Below are positions 44,075 through 54,547 of a stretch of DNA of 64,000 bases, piece after piece. Where the stretch lies: contig NZ_JACHTE010000009.1 of assembly GCF_014145395.1 (NCBI RefSeq), forward strand, positions 29,075-93,074, written 5' to 3'. Position 1 is the first letter of the stretch, and each line of letters begins with the position of its first letter. The stretch comes from Marilutibacter penaei. Lineage in GTDB: Bacteria > Pseudomonadota > Gammaproteobacteria > Xanthomonadales > Xanthomonadaceae. The notes beneath the pieces are model-generated. The model ran no database searches, had not been told where the DNA came from, and saw nothing but the letters and a program-made list of their open reading frames with translations. The translations under genes and the position numbers were made by a program.

Positions 44075-44177
44075 ACCCCTCCCGCGTCGCGGGACCCACC
44101 CCTGGGGGCGTGCCCGGCTTCATGGCCACGCGCGCCCGCACGTCGCTCCGGCGACCCCCACCATCTGAGGTACCCCC

Positions 44178-45050
44178 ATGGCTGAAATCACCGCTTCCCT
44201 CGTCAAGGAACTGCGCGAGCGCACCGGCGCCGGCATGATGGAGTGCAAGAAGGCGCTGACCGAGACCAACGGCGACATCGACGCCGCGGCCGAGAACCTG
44301 CGCAAGTCCGGCCTGGCCAAGGCCGACAAGAAGGCCGGCCGCGTGGCCGCCGAGGGCCGCGTCGCGGCCGCCCAGGACGGCGGCAAGGCCGTGCTGGTCG
44401 AGATCAACTCCGAGACCGACTTCGTCGCCAAGGACGAGAACTTCGTCGCCTTCACCGAGGCCGTCGCCCAGGCCGCGCTCGGCGTGTCCGACATCGAGGC
44501 GCTGAAGGGCGCCGCCATCGGCGGACAGACCGTCGAGGAAACCCGTGCCGAGCTGATCGCCAAGGTCGGCGAGAACGTGCAGCTGCGCCGCATGGTCCGC
44601 GTGGACACCGACGGCACCGTCGCCGCGTACGTGCACGGTGGCCGCATCGGCGTGCTGGTCGAGCTCAAGGGCGGCGACCCCGAGCTGGCCCGCGGCCTGG
44701 CGATGCACGTCGCGGCGATGAACCCGCCCTACGTCAAGGCGGCCGACGTGCCGGCCGACTTCGTGGAGAAGGAAAAGGAAATCGAGCTGGCCAAGATGTC
44801 CGACAAGGACAAGGCGAAGCCGGCCGACATCCTCGAGAAGATCATCGGCGGCAAGATCAACAAGATCGTCAACGAGGTCACCCTGTACGGCCAGCCCTAC
44901 GTGCTGGACACCAACCAGAGCGTCGAGGCCGTGCTGAAGGCCGCCGGCGCCGAGGTGGTGAAGTTCGAGCGCCTCGCCGTCGGCGAAGGCATCGAGAAGG
45001 TGGTCGAGGACTACGCCGCCGAAGTGATGAAGCAGGCCGGCCTGGCCTGA
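44178..45050 (+). CDS. tsf: Elongation factor Ts
   Basis: EF-Ts recycles EF-Tu-GDP by nucleotide exchange. The 290-residue protein has the N-terminal UBA-like domain with [19 protein letters not shown], the core motif [16 protein letters not shown] with the TDF sequence that contacts EF-Tu, and [13 protein letters not shown]. The length and order match gammaproteobacterial EF-Ts. It forms an operon with rpsB and ends at a terminator. Confidence 0.97.
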   Translation: MAEITASLVKELRERTGAGMMECKKALTETNGDIDAAAENLRKSGLAKADKKAGRVAAEGRVAAAQDGGKAVLVEINSETDFVAKDENFVAFTEAVAQAALGVSDIEALKGAAIGGQTVEETRAELIAKVGENVQLRRMVRVDTDGTVAAYVHGGRIGVLVELKGGDPELARGLAMHVAAMNPPYVKAADVPADFVEKEKEIELAKMSDKDKAKPADILEKIIGGKINKIVNEVTLYGQPYVLDTNQSVEAVLKAAGAEVVKFERLAVGEGIEKVVEDYAAEVMKQAGLA

Positions 45051-45075
45051 TCGCCACTGCCGTGCAGCACGAAGG

Positions 45076-45101
45076 AGGCCGCGGACATCCGCGGCCTTTT
45101 T
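45076..45101 (+). terminator. Rho-independent terminator after tsf
   Basis: A 9-bp stem (45076-45084 with 45089-45097) with a 4-base loop runs into five T residues. Confidence 0.92.
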
Positions 45102-45157
45102 CGTTCGTGGATGCGTTCGGGAAACGCCCGCCCCTACCTCGCCCCGGGCCCCTCGGC

Positions 45158-45163
45158 TAGAAT
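45158..45163 (+). promoter_or_regulatory. Candidate -10 of pyrH
   Basis: TAGAAT lies 28 bases before pyrH, between the tsf terminator and the gene. No good -35 is visible. Confidence 0.35.
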
Positions 45164-45191
45164 CACCGCGTCCCCCTGCCGGCCCGCCCCC

Positions 45192-45914
45192 ATGCCCGAA
45201 CTCGCCTATCGCCGCGTCCTGCTGAAACTGTCCGGCGAGGCCCTGATGGGCGACGAGGACTACGGCATCGACCCGAAGATGATCGGGCGACTGGCCCGGG
45301 AGGTGATCGAAGCCCAGCAGGCCGGGGCCGAGGTCGCCCTGGTGATTGGCGGCGGCAACATCTTCCGCGGCGCGGGCCTCGCCGCCTCCGGGATGGAGCG
45401 TGTCACCGGCGACCACATGGGCATGCTGGCCACGGTCATCAACGCGCTGGCGATGCAGGACGCGCTGGAGAAACTCGGTGGCAAGGCGCGGGTGATGAGT
45501 GCGCTGAAGATCAACGACGTCTGCGAGGACTACATCCGCCGCCGTGCGATCCGCCACCTCGAGAAGGGCCGGCTGGTCATCTTCGCCGCCGGTACCGGCA
45601 ACCCGTTCTTCACCACCGATTCGGGCGCGGCGCTGCGCGCGATCGAGATCGGCGCGGACCTGCTGCTGAAGGCGACCAAGGTCGACGGCGTGTACGACAA
45701 GGACCCGAAGAAGCACGCCGACGCGGTCCGTTACGACACGCTGACCTACGACGAGGTGATCCAGCGCAACCTGCAGGTCATGGATACCGCCGCGTTCGCG
45801 CTGTGCCGCGACAGCGGCCTGCCGCTGCGCATCTTCGACATGGGCCAGCCCGGCGTGCTGCTGCGCGTCCTGCAGGGCGAGGACATCGGCACCCTGGTCT
45901 CGGGCCGCAGCTAG
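45192..45914 (+). CDS. pyrH: Uridylate kinase
   Basis: PyrH phosphorylates UMP to UDP. The 240-residue amino-acid-kinase-fold protein starts [20 protein letters not shown] and carries [24 protein letters not shown] and [20 protein letters not shown], diagnostic of bacterial UMP kinase. ATG 45192 gives the usual length; an upstream in-frame extension would overlap the promoter. It is separated from frr by a palindromic repeat and a CDF transporter gene, unlike the common pyrH-frr pair. Confidence 0.96.
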   Translation: MPELAYRRVLLKLSGEALMGDEDYGIDPKMIGRLAREVIEAQQAGAEVALVIGGGNIFRGAGLAASGMERVTGDHMGMLATVINALAMQDALEKLGGKARVMSALKINDVCEDYIRRRAIRHLEKGRLVIFAAGTGNPFFTTDSGAALRAIEIGADLLLKATKVDGVYDKDPKKHADAVRYDTLTYDEVIQRNLQVMDTAAFALCRDSGLPLRIFDMGQPGVLLRVLQGEDIGTLVSGRS

Positions 45915-45970
45915 GCCTTCGGCAAGCCGCCAGCGACCGTAGACCACGGAACATCCGCAATCCATCTAGG

Positions 45971-46076
45971 CTGTAGCCGGGCCTGCCTGTGCCGGACCGT
46001 ATGCAGCATGGATGCTGCATACGAGCCTACATGGACGTATTCACGGCGTGTCCGGCACAGGCAGGCCTGGCTGCGG
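45971..46076 (+). repeat. Palindromic repeat element, copy 2
   Basis: The outer stem 45971-45997 with 46050-46076 pairs with a few G.T wobbles (18 bp perfect at 45980-45997 with 46050-46067). It encloses 52 bases: a 12-bp perfect hairpin with loop GG (45998-46009 with 46012-46023), then a 26-base core (46024-46049). The core differs from copy 1 at only five positions. It lies between pyrH and the CDF transporter gene, overlapping no gene. Confidence 0.85.
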
Positions 46077-46137
46077 CCCACCGACGACCTGCCACGCCGT
46101 AATAGTGTCCGCTGCCACCGCGTGCCAGATTCGGCCC

Positions 46138-47058
46138 ATGCACGGACACCATCACCACCACGACGGCACCCGCGCGTTCGCCGCGGTGACGCTGATCAAC
46201 CTCGCCTACACGGTGCTCGAGGCCGGGTACGGCTTTGCCATCAACTCCCTGGCGCTGTTGTCGGACGCCCTCCACAACCTCGGCGACGTACTGGGGCTGG
46301 GCCTGGCCTGGGGCGCCGCGGTGCTGGCACGACGCGCCCCCACGGCACGCCACACCTATGGATGGCGGCGCGCCACCCTGCTTTCGCCACTGGCGAACTC
46401 GCTGCTGTTGGCGGCGTTCTCGGGCGCGCTGGCGTGGGAGGCCGTCCGTCGCTTCAGCGCTCCGCCGGAGATCCCGGCGATGACGGTCGTGGTCGTCGCC
46501 GCGATCGGCATCGCGGTCAACCTGGGCGGCGCCTGGCTGGTACGCGACGGGCATGACCACGACCTCAACCGGCGTGGCGCCTTCCTGCACCTGGTGGCCG
46601 ATGCCGCGGTATCACTGGCGGCCGTGCTCGCCGGCCTCGGCATGCAGGCGCTGGGCTGGGCATGGCTGGACCCGGCGACGGCGCTGCTGATCGGCGTGGT
46701 CATCGCGATCGGCGCCTTCGGCCTGCTGCGCGAAAGCTTCAACGCCGCGATGGACGCGGTGCCCGCGAGCATCGACCAGGCCGAAGTCCAGGCCTTCCTG
46801 CAGTCGCGGGACGCCGTCACTGCCGTGCACCACCTGCACATCTGGTCGCTGGGCGCCGGCGAAGTCGCGATGACGGCCCACATCGTCCGCCCCGCCCGCG
46901 ATGACCACGATGCCTTCATCGACGCGCTGAACCGCGAACTGAACGCCCGCTTCGGCATCAACCACCCCACCCTGCAGGTGGAACATGGCCGCGGATGCGA
47001 GCACGACCGGCACGTCCTCGCGCCGCACGGCGCCCCCGGGGAGGGCCATCGCCACTAG
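46138..47058 (+). CDS. Cation diffusion facilitator metal transporter (CzcD/ZitB-like)
   Basis: This 306-residue CDF exporter has six membrane helices and the paired HxxxD-type Zn-binding motifs LLSDALHNLGD and LHLVADAAVS in helices II and V, plus a cytoplasmic domain of about 80 residues. Both ends are His-rich (MHGHHHHHDG; EHDRHVLAPHGAPGEGHRH), suggesting metal capture. It probably exports Zn, and possibly Co or Cd. I chose ATG 46138 because a longer frame would use the upstream palindromic repeat as coding sequence. It separates pyrH from frr, so it looks inserted. Confidence 0.9.
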   Translation: MHGHHHHHDGTRAFAAVTLINLAYTVLEAGYGFAINSLALLSDALHNLGDVLGLGLAWGAAVLARRAPTARHTYGWRRATLLSPLANSLLLAAFSGALAWEAVRRFSAPPEIPAMTVVVVAAIGIAVNLGGAWLVRDGHDHDLNRRGAFLHLVADAAVSLAAVLAGLGMQALGWAWLDPATALLIGVVIAIGAFGLLRESFNAAMDAVPASIDQAEVQAFLQSRDAVTAVHHLHIWSLGAGEVAMTAHIVRPARDDHDAFIDALNRELNARFGINHPTLQVEHGRGCEHDRHVLAPHGAPGEGHRH

Positions 47059-47076
47059 GTCGGGCCCGGCATCGCA

Positions 47077-47082
47077 TATAAT
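47077..47082 (+). promoter_or_regulatory. -10 element upstream of frr
   Basis: A perfect TATAAT lies 34 bases before frr. The -35 position is poor. It suggests that the frr-to-rnhB operon has its own promoter after the inserted transporter gene. Confidence 0.5.
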
Positions 47083-47115
47083 CCGGCGGTTACCGACACA
47101 GGACCGGAGCCGGCG

Positions 47116-47673
47116 ATGCTCAACGAGATCAAACAAGATGCCAAGACCCGCATGGGCAAGAGCGTGGATGCGCTCCGCCACGACCTGACCAAGGTGCGCA
47201 CCGGTCGCGCGTCGACGGCCCTGGTGGATGGCCTCAAGGTGAACTACTACGGCTCCGACATGCCGCTGACCCAGGTCGCCAGCGTGGCCGTGACCGACGC
47301 CCGCTCGCTGACCATCACGCCGTGGGAGAAGCAGATGGTCTCGGCGGTCGAGAAGGCCATCATCAATTCCGACCTCGGCCTGACCCCGAATACCGCGGGC
47401 ACGGTGATCCGCATCAACATGCCGGCCCTCACCGAAGAGCGTCGCCGCGAGCTGACCAAGGTGGTCCACGCGGAAGGCGAGAACGCCAAGGTCGCCATCC
47501 GCAACATCCGCCGTGATGCCAACCACCAGGTCAAGGAGCTGCTGAAGGAAAAGGAAGTCACCGAGGACGACGTGCGCCGGAGCGAGGACGAGATCCAGAA
47601 GCTGACCGACAGCGCCATCAAGGACGTGGACGACGTGGTCAAGGCGAAGGAACAGGAACTGATGGCGGTTTGA
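47116..47673 (+). CDS. frr: Ribosome recycling factor
   Basis: RRF splits post-termination ribosomes with EF-G. At 185 residues it is the exact family length, with RTGRASTALVDGLKVNYYG, the hinge region and the C-terminal VRRSEDEIQKLTDSAIKDVD helix. It is the first gene of the envelope operon, followed by uppS after 20 bases. Confidence 0.97.
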   Translation: MLNEIKQDAKTRMGKSVDALRHDLTKVRTGRASTALVDGLKVNYYGSDMPLTQVASVAVTDARSLTITPWEKQMVSAVEKAIINSDLGLTPNTAGTVIRINMPALTEERRRELTKVVHAEGENAKVAIRNIRRDANHQVKELLKEKEVTEDDVRRSEDEIQKLTDSAIKDVDDVVKAKEQELMAV

Positions 47674-47693
47674 CGGGTCGTACCGTCGACACC

Positions 47694-48467
47694 ATGACAT
47701 CGGACCCTGCCATCGCGCCGGTCGCCCCGACCGGCATCCCGCGCCACCTCGCCGTCATCATGGACGGCAACGGGCGCTGGGCGGAAAGGCGGCGCCGACC
47801 GCGCATGATCGGCCACCGGGCGGGCGCGCGCGCGGTGAACGCCTGCATCGACTTCTGCCTGGAACGCGGCGTCGAAGCACTGACCCTGTTCGCGTTCTCA
47901 AGCGAGAACTGGGGGCGCCCGGAGGACGAAGTCGGCGCGCTGATGAAGCTGTTCCTGAACGCGCTCGAGCGCGAGGTGGAGGAGCTGCATCGGCGCGGGG
48001 TGCGCATCCGCTTCATCGGCGAACGCGAGCGCTTCAGCGACGCGATCCGCCAGCGCATGGCCCACGCCGAGTCCGTGACCGCCGGGAACCATCGCCTGCA
48101 CCTGACGATCGCCGCAAGCTACGGCGGGCGCTGGGACCTTGCGCAGGCCGCCCGGGCACTCGCGGAGGACGTCGCCGCGGGGCGCCTCGCGCCGGAACAG
48201 ATCGACGAAGCGGCCCTGCACGCGCGCACCTGCCTGTCCGACCTGCCGGCACCGGACCTGTTCATCCGCACCGGCGGCGATCTTCGCATCAGCAATTTCC
48301 TGCTGTGGCAGTTGGCCTACACCGAGCTGTGGTTCACCGAAACCCTGTGGCCCGAGCTCGATGCGGCGCTGCTGCAACGTGCGCTGGACGACTTCGGGCG
48401 GCGCCAGCGCCGCTTCGGCCTGACCGGCGCCCAGGTGGCCCCGGCACACGACGAGACTTCCGCATGA
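47694..48467 (+). CDS. uppS: Isoprenyl transferase (undecaprenyl diphosphate synthase)
   Basis: UppS makes the C55 lipid carrier for cell-wall and O-antigen synthesis. The 257-residue cis-prenyltransferase has HLAVIMDGNGRWAERR (catalytic Asp and diphosphate-binding Arg), FAFSSENWGRP and DLFIRTGGDLRISNFLLWQLAYTE. ATG 47694 fits the family N-terminus; an in-frame TTG at 47670 overlapping the frr stop would add eight residues. Confidence 0.95.
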   Translation: MTSDPAIAPVAPTGIPRHLAVIMDGNGRWAERRRRPRMIGHRAGARAVNACIDFCLERGVEALTLFAFSSENWGRPEDEVGALMKLFLNALEREVEELHRRGVRIRFIGERERFSDAIRQRMAHAESVTAGNHRLHLTIAASYGGRWDLAQAARALAEDVAAGRLAPEQIDEAALHARTCLSDLPAPDLFIRTGGDLRISNFLLWQLAYTELWFTETLWPELDAALLQRALDDFGRRQRRFGLTGAQVAPAHDETSA

Positions 48468-49306
48468 CCCGTACCCGCCTGCTCGCCGCGCTGGTGATGG
48501 CGCCCCTGGCGATCGCCGCCATCCTCTTCCTGCCGACGCCCTGGTTCATGGCGCTGGCCGCCGTCGTGTTCCTGGCCGGGCTTTGGGAATGGTTCGACCT
48601 GGCCGACGTACGTGACAGCCTGGCGCGCTCGGTCCTGCTGGCCGCCAACCTGACGCTGATGGTCGCGATGGTCTGGGCCTCGCGCTCGGCCAGCGGATTC
48701 AGTTACGTCCTGCTGCAACTGGTATCGATCGTCGGCGTCGCCTGGTGGCTGCTGGTCCTGCTGTGGCTGCGCAATTTCAACTTCGCCAGCGACCACGACA
48801 CCCATGCGCGCGCGATCAAGCTCGCCGCCGGCACGATGAGCCTGGTGCCGGCGTGGTGCGCGCTCGCCTGGATCCACGGCGGTGGCGACGCGGCCAGCAG
48901 CCACCGTTGGCTTTTCGCCGCGCTCGGGATCGTCTGGGCCGCCGACAGCGGTGCCTACTTCGCCGGCCGCAAACTGGGCCGCCGCAAGCTCGCGCCGCGC
49001 ATCAGCCCCAACAAGACCATCGAGGGCCTGATCGGGGGGCTCGTGGCCGGTGTCGTCACCGGTGTCGCGCTGGGGCTGTTCGCCGGCGCCAGCGTTGCGC
49101 AGCTGCCCTGGGTGGCGCTGGCCGCCGCCATCGCCGTGCTGTTCTCGGTGGTCGGCGACCTGTTCGAGAGCCTGCTCAAGCGGCATGCCGGCGTGAAGGA
49201 CTCGAGCAACCTGATCCCGGGCCACGGTGGCGTGCTGGATCGCCTCGACGGCGTGCTTGCCGCCCTGCCCGCCTTCGCCGTCGCCAAGGCGGTGCTGGGG
49301 TTCTGA
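48464..49306 (+). CDS. cdsA: Phosphatidate cytidylyltransferase
   Basis: CdsA makes CDP-diacylglycerol, the precursor of all phospholipids. The 280-residue polytopic membrane protein has about eight helices and the CTP-transferase signature at the C-terminal side: [36 protein letters not shown] and [13 protein letters not shown]. The start overlaps the uppS stop by four bases. Confidence 0.95.
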   Translation: MTRTRLLAALVMAPLAIAAILFLPTPWFMALAAVVFLAGLWEWFDLADVRDSLARSVLLAANLTLMVAMVWASRSASGFSYVLLQLVSIVGVAWWLLVLLWLRNFNFASDHDTHARAIKLAAGTMSLVPAWCALAWIHGGGDAASSHRWLFAALGIVWAADSGAYFAGRKLGRRKLAPRISPNKTIEGLIGGLVAGVVTGVALGLFAGASVAQLPWVALAAAIAVLFSVVGDLFESLLKRHAGVKDSSNLIPGHGGVLDRLDGVLAALPAFAVAKAVLGF

Positions 49307-49307
49307 G

Positions 49308-50483
49308 ATGACGACGGCGCGCGATATCGCGGTCCTCGGGGCCACCGGTTCGATCGGCACCTCCGCGCTGGACGTGATCGCGCGGCACCCCGACCGGCTG
49401 CGCGCGACCGTGCTCGCGGCGGGGCGCAACGTCGACGCCCTGCTCGACCTGTGCCGCCGCCACCGTCCGCGCCACGCCGTGATTGCCGACCGCAGCCTCT
49501 ATCCGGCGCTGCGCGATGGCCTCCGCGCATCCGGGCTGGACACGCATGCCCACACCGGGGAAGCCCTGGACGACCTGGTCGCGGGCGACGCGTGCGACAC
49601 GGTGGTCGCCGCCATCGTCGGAGCAGCCGGCCTGCCTTCCACATTGGCCGCGGCCCGGGCGGGCAAGCGCCTGCTGCTCGCCAACAAGGAGTCGCTGGTC
49701 CTCGCCGGCGAGCTGCTGATGCGCGAGGCCGAGGCAGGCGGCGCGACCATCGTGCCGGTCGACAGCGAGCACAATGCGATCTTCCAGTGCCTGCCGGATG
49801 CGGCCGCCCATGCCGGCCTGCAGCGCCTCATCCTGACCGCCTCCGGCGGGCCGTTCCGCGGGCGTGACCGGGCGTCGCTGCAGGCGGTCACCGTCGAGCA
49901 GGCCGTAGCCCACCCGCGCTGGTCGATGGGCCCCAAGATCTCGGTGGACTCGGCGACGCTGATGAACAAGGGCCTGGAGGTCATCGAGGCCCATCACCTG
50001 TTCAGGGTTCCCGGGGAGCGCATCGACGTGCTGGTGCACCCGCAGAGCCTCGTGCACTCCTTGGTCGAATTCGTCGACGGCTCCACCCTCGCCCAGCTCG
50101 GCCTGCCCGACATGCGCACCGCGTTGGCGGTCGGTTTCGGCTGGCCGGAACGGATCCGCTCCGGCGTATCCGGTCTGGACCTGCTGGCCCAGGGCGGACG
50201 GCTGGACTTCGAGCCACCCGACCTGCAGGCCTTCCCCTGCCTGCGTCTGGCGTTCGAGGCGCTGGCCGGCGGCGGGACCGGTCCCGCGCTGCTGAATGCG
50301 GCCAATGAGACGGCGGTTTCAGCCTTTCTTCAGCGCCGCACGGGTTTCCTGAACATTCCGGCCCTGATCGAAGACACGATGACCGCATTGCCCGCGATGC
50401 CCGCCGACACCCTGGACACCCTGGCCGATGCCGATGCCCGGGCCCGGCGCCACGTGGAAGCCCTGCTGGCGCGCGCCGCATGA
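49308..50483 (+). CDS. dxr: 1-deoxy-D-xylulose 5-phosphate reductoisomerase
   Basis: Dxr (IspC) is the first committed enzyme of the MEP isoprenoid pathway. The 391-residue protein has the NADPH-binding [15 protein letters not shown], the metal and substrate site [21 protein letters not shown]-type loop ([11 protein letters not shown]), [23 protein letters not shown] and a C-terminal helical domain. ATG 49308 follows the cdsA stop by one base. It feeds the isoprenoid units that UppS uses. Confidence 0.96.
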   Translation: MTTARDIAVLGATGSIGTSALDVIARHPDRLRATVLAAGRNVDALLDLCRRHRPRHAVIADRSLYPALRDGLRASGLDTHAHTGEALDDLVAGDACDTVVAAIVGAAGLPSTLAAARAGKRLLLANKESLVLAGELLMREAEAGGATIVPVDSEHNAIFQCLPDAAAHAGLQRLILTASGGPFRGRDRASLQAVTVEQAVAHPRWSMGPKISVDSATLMNKGLEVIEAHHLFRVPGERIDVLVHPQSLVHSLVEFVDGSTLAQLGLPDMRTALAVGFGWPERIRSGVSGLDLLAQGGRLDFEPPDLQAFPCLRLAFEALAGGGTGPALLNAANETAVSAFLQRRTGFLNIPALIEDTMTALPAMPADTLDTLADADARARRHVEALLARAA

Positions 50484-50579
50484 CCCGCCCCCAAGGCCCG
50501 TGGCGTGACGGTAAACTGGAGGTCGCCTGCCGCCGTCCAGCCCCGATGACTCCACTTCCCGCCCCGACAGGAACCCGCC

Positions 50580-51941
50580 ATGGGTGAGCTCATCGGCTCC
50601 TTGTGGTGGCTGGTGGTCAGCCTCGGCGTCCTGGTCAGCATCCACGAATACGGGCACTTCTGGGTGGCACGCCGCTGTGGCGTGCGCGTGCTGCGCTTCT
50701 CGATCGGATTCGGAAAGCCGCTGTGGATGAAACGCGGCGCTGACGGCACCGAATACGCCGTGGCGGCGATCCCGCTGGGCGGCTACGTGAAGATGCTGGA
50801 CGAGCGCGAGGGCGACGTTCCGGACGCCCAACTCGACCAGGCATTCAACCGGAAGCCGGTCTGGCGGCGCATCGCCATCGTCGCCGCCGGCCCGGTCGCC
50901 AACCTGCTGCTGTGCGTGGCCCTCTTCTGGGGGATGTTCGTCATCGGGCGCCCGGACTACGCCCCGGTGGTGGGCGGTGCCGAGCGCATCGCAGCCGAGG
51001 CTGGCCTTCGCGCCGGCGACACCGTCCGGGCGGTGGGCACGCGCGCCACGCCGACCTGGAGCGAAGTGCAGATGGCGCTGCTGCCCGCCGCGCTCGACCA
51101 CGAAGACGTCCCCGTCCGGGTGACCGGCGACGACGGCTCCGAACGCACCCTGCAACTGCCCCTGTCGCAACTGCCCGAGCACTTCGACGAGCGGAACGCA
51201 ATCGGCGTGATCGGCCTGTCGCCGCGCCATGCCGTCGTACCTGCCGTGGTGGGTCGAGTCTCTCCGGACACGGCGGCCTGGGGCGTGCTTGCCGAAGGGG
51301 ACCGGATCACCGCGATCGATGGCAACCCGGTCGCCGACTGGCGCGGCATCGGCCCGCAGGTGCAGGCGTTGGGTGCGCAGGGCGGCCTCGCGATGATCGA
51401 AGTCGAACGCGACGGAGAACGCCTGGCACTTGAGATCCAGCCCCGCGAGGCGACGGACGAGGACGGTACGCAACGCTGGGTGCTGGGCATCGAGCCGGCC
51501 CGCGGGGTGCGCCCGGAGTTCGACGCGATGCGCCGCTACGGCCCATTGCAGGCGATCCCAGCCGCCTTCGCCGAGACCGCGCACCAGGCCCGCGAGCTGT
51601 TCGCGATGATCGGCCGCGCCTTCACCGGGAAGGTCTCGGTGCAGAACACCGTGGCCGGTCCCGTCACCATCGCCCGGGCGACGAACGCCTTCGCCGGCCA
51701 GGGCGCGGCCTGGTACCTCTCCATCCTGGCCCTGCTGTCGCTGAGCCTGGGCATCCTGAACCTGCTGCCCATTCCGATCTTGGACGGCGGACACCTGCTG
51801 TATTACCTTATCGAGTTGGTCAAGGGCAGCCCGGTGAGCGAGCGCGTCATGGCTGCCGGGCAATACGTCGGCCTTGCCCTGATCGCCGGCCTGATGGGCC
51901 TGGCGTTCTACAACGACATCGTGAACAACCTGGTGCACTGA
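50580..51941 (+). CDS. rseP: Site-2 membrane metalloprotease RseP
   Basis: RseP cleaves RseA-type anti-sigma factors and signal-peptide remnants in the inner membrane. The 453-residue protein has HEYGH (H22, E23, H26) in the first helix, two periplasmic PDZ domains (about 115-300) and the third-ligand motif ILDGGHLLYY (near 402). A gap of 96 bases separates it from dxr, with an AGGA-type site at the start. Confidence 0.95.
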   Translation: MGELIGSLWWLVVSLGVLVSIHEYGHFWVARRCGVRVLRFSIGFGKPLWMKRGADGTEYAVAAIPLGGYVKMLDEREGDVPDAQLDQAFNRKPVWRRIAIVAAGPVANLLLCVALFWGMFVIGRPDYAPVVGGAERIAAEAGLRAGDTVRAVGTRATPTWSEVQMALLPAALDHEDVPVRVTGDDGSERTLQLPLSQLPEHFDERNAIGVIGLSPRHAVVPAVVGRVSPDTAAWGVLAEGDRITAIDGNPVADWRGIGPQVQALGAQGGLAMIEVERDGERLALEIQPREATDEDGTQRWVLGIEPARGVRPEFDAMRRYGPLQAIPAAFAETAHQARELFAMIGRAFTGKVSVQNTVAGPVTIARATNAFAGQGAAWYLSILALLSLSLGILNLLPIPILDGGHLLYYLIELVKGSPVSERVMAAGQYVGLALIAGLMGLAFYNDIVNNLVH

Positions 51942-52010
51942 TGCCGGTTGCCACCCTTGACTTCAAGCGCCCGCCCGCGGGTGCGCAGTGAATCCCAACC
52001 GGACGTGATG

Positions 52011-54521
52011 ATGACGCGAACACCCAATCGCCGCCTGCTGGCCCTTGCCCTGACCACCGCCCTGTATCCCGCCGTGGTGCTCCCCGCAATGGCGCAGGCG
52101 ACGGACCCGGCCCCGGCCACCAGCCCGCTCGCGTCCGCCCCCGCCGGCAGCTTCACCGTCAGCGACATCCGTGTCGACGGCCTGCAGCGCATCGCGGCGG
52201 GCACCGTGTTCACCTATCTGCCGGTGGAACGGGGGGACACCCTCGACTCCGCCCGCGCGGGCGAGGCGATCCGCGCCCTGTATGGCACCGGCTTCTTCGA
52301 GGACGTGAGCCTGTACCGCCAGGGCAGCATCCTGGTGGTCCAGGTCCGCGAGCGTCCGGCCATCAACCGGCTGACCCTGGAAGGCAACAAGGACATCGAG
52401 ACCGAGCAGCTGCTGGTGGGCCTGAACGACATCGGCCTGTCGGAAGGCAACACCTTCGACCGCCTCGCGCTCGACCGCGTCACCCAGGAGCTGACCCGGC
52501 AGTACAACAACCGCGGCAAGTACAACGTCGAGATCACCCCGGAGGTGACCGAGCTGGATCGCAACCGCGTCGACCTGAAGATCAACGTCAAGGAAGGCAA
52601 GGCCGCGAAGATCCGCCACGTCAACATCGTGGGCAACGACAGTTTCGAGGAGAAGGACATCCTGGCGGGCTGGGAGTCGCGCGAGAGCAACTGGCTGAGC
52701 TGGTACCGCCGCGACGACCAGTATTCCCGCGAGAAGTTCTCCGGCGACCTGGAGAAGCTCAACTCGTATTACCTCGACCGTGGCTATGTCGACGTCAGCA
52801 TCGATTCGCCGCAGGTGTCCATCAGCCCCGACCGCCAGGACATGTACATCACCGCCGGCATCACCGAGGGCGAGAAGTACACGGTCTCCAGCGTCGAGGT
52901 CACCGGCGACACGGTCCTGCCCAAGGAACAGGTCGAGCGGCTGGTGCTCGTGCAGCCCGAGCAGACCTTCTCCCGGCGCCTGCTGGAAGTGAGCTCCGAC
53001 GCGATCACCGCGACCCTGGGCAACGTCGGCTACGCGTTCGCGCAGGTCAACACGATCCCGGACATCGACCGCGAGAACAAGACCGTCGGCATCAACCTGC
53101 AGGTCGTGCCGGGCCCGCGCGTCAACGTCCGGCACGTCGTGTTCAAGGGCAACACCCGTACCGGCGACGAGGTCCTCCGCCGCGAAATGCGCCAGTTCGA
53201 GGGTGCGTGGTATTCGCAGGCCGCGATCGACCGCTCCAAGATCCGCCTCCAGGGACTGGGGTACTTCGAGGAAGTCGAGGTCGACACCCAGCCGGTACCC
53301 GGCAGCAACGACGAAGTCGACGTGGTCTACAACCTGAAGGAAACCACGTCCGGCAGCTTCGTGTTCGGCCTCGGCTACTCGCAGCTCGGCGGCCTGAGCG
53401 CGCAGGTGCAGCTGTCGCAGGAGAACTTCCTCGGCACCGGCAACCGGATGTCGGTGCAGGCGCAGCGCAGCGACTACTACAACAGCTACAACTTCTCGTA
53501 CGTCAACCCGTACTTCACCGACAACGGCATGTCGCTGGGCTACAACCTGTGGTTCCGCGACTACGACTACGGCGAGTTCAACACCGCGCAATACAACAGC
53601 GAGAACGGCGCGGCGCAGGCCGTGTTCGGGATCCCAATCACCGAGACCGGATCGATCACCGGCCTGTTCGGCATCGACAAGAACACCATCACCGCCTTCC
53701 GTGGGCAGACGCCGGAGTCGATCGTCGACTACATCGACGCGATCGGCCAGCGCACGTTCCATGCCTGGCGCGGCGAGATCGGCTGGGCACGCAACACGCT
53801 CAACAATGCGCTGACGCCGACCCGCGGCACTTCGCAGCGCCTGTGGCTGGAGGCGACCCTGCCGGGCTCGACGGTCGAGTACTACAAGATCCAGTACAAC
53901 ATCTCGAAGTACTGGCCGCTGTCGCGCTGGCTGGTGCTGAACACCCGCGGCGAACTCGGCTACGGCGATGCCTACCAGGATCCGGTGGTCCGCAACGTCT
54001 GCTACACCGCGGGCACCTATGAGGACACCAATGGCGACGGCATCCTCGATACCTACGTGCCCGGCCCGGACCCCACCGAACCGTGCGAGACCGGGTCGCC
54101 CGACTACGTGGAGACGCTGACCGCCGACGGCCTGCCGTTCTTCGAGAACTTCTACGCCGGTGGCGTGCGCTCGGTGCGTGGCTTCCGCGACAACACCCTG
54201 GGACCGCGCGAGGCCCCCTTCGCCGGCAGCACCTACCTGCAGCCGGTCGGTGGCGCCTTCAAGACGATCGGCTCGCTGGAGATGATCTTCCCGACGCTGT
54301 TCGACAGCCCGGGGGCCCGCGTGTCGGCCTTCGTCGACTTCGGCAACGTGTACCGCGACGTCGATGCGTTCGATGCGAGCGAATTCCGGGCATCGACCGG
54401 CGTCGCCCTGCTGTGGCGCTCGCCGATGGGTCCGATCTCGATCAGCTACGCCTACCCCTTCCAGAAGGAAGACGGCGACGAGATCGAGCGCCTGCAGTTC
54501 ACCTTCGGCGGCGCGTTCTGA
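52011..54521 (+). CDS. bamA: Outer-membrane protein assembly factor BamA
   Basis: BamA inserts beta-barrel proteins into the outer membrane. From ATG 52011 it has 836 residues: signal peptide (ending AMAQA), five POTRA domains (about 45-440) and the 16-strand barrel with VRGFRDNTLGPRE, the lid-lock VRGF/Y motif, and a C-terminal FTFGGAF. Two adjacent ATGs (52008 and 52011) are possible; spacing from CCGGA favours the second. skp, which follows bamA in enterobacteria, is absent here. Confidence 0.96.
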   Translation: MTRTPNRRLLALALTTALYPAVVLPAMAQATDPAPATSPLASAPAGSFTVSDIRVDGLQRIAAGTVFTYLPVERGDTLDSARAGEAIRALYGTGFFEDVSLYRQGSILVVQVRERPAINRLTLEGNKDIETEQLLVGLNDIGLSEGNTFDRLALDRVTQELTRQYNNRGKYNVEITPEVTELDRNRVDLKINVKEGKAAKIRHVNIVGNDSFEEKDILAGWESRESNWLSWYRRDDQYSREKFSGDLEKLNSYYLDRGYVDVSIDSPQVSISPDRQDMYITAGITEGEKYTVSSVEVTGDTVLPKEQVERLVLVQPEQTFSRRLLEVSSDAITATLGNVGYAFAQVNTIPDIDRENKTVGINLQVVPGPRVNVRHVVFKGNTRTGDEVLRREMRQFEGAWYSQAAIDRSKIRLQGLGYFEEVEVDTQPVPGSNDEVDVVYNLKETTSGSFVFGLGYSQLGGLSAQVQLSQENFLGTGNRMSVQAQRSDYYNSYNFSYVNPYFTDNGMSLGYNLWFRDYDYGEFNTAQYNSENGAAQAVFGIPITETGSITGLFGIDKNTITAFRGQTPESIVDYIDAIGQRTFHAWRGEIGWARNTLNNALTPTRGTSQRLWLEATLPGSTVEYYKIQYNISKYWPLSRWLVLNTRGELGYGDAYQDPVVRNVCYTAGTYEDTNGDGILDTYVPGPDPTEPCETGSPDYVETLTADGLPFFENFYAGGVRSVRGFRDNTLGPREAPFAGSTYLQPVGGAFKTIGSLEMIFPTLFDSPGARVSAFVDFGNVYRDVDAFDASEFRASTGVALLWRSPMGPISISYAYPFQKEDGDEIERLQFTFGGAF

Positions 54522-54547
54522 CGCCCGCGAACGCCGGTCCTTCCTGC

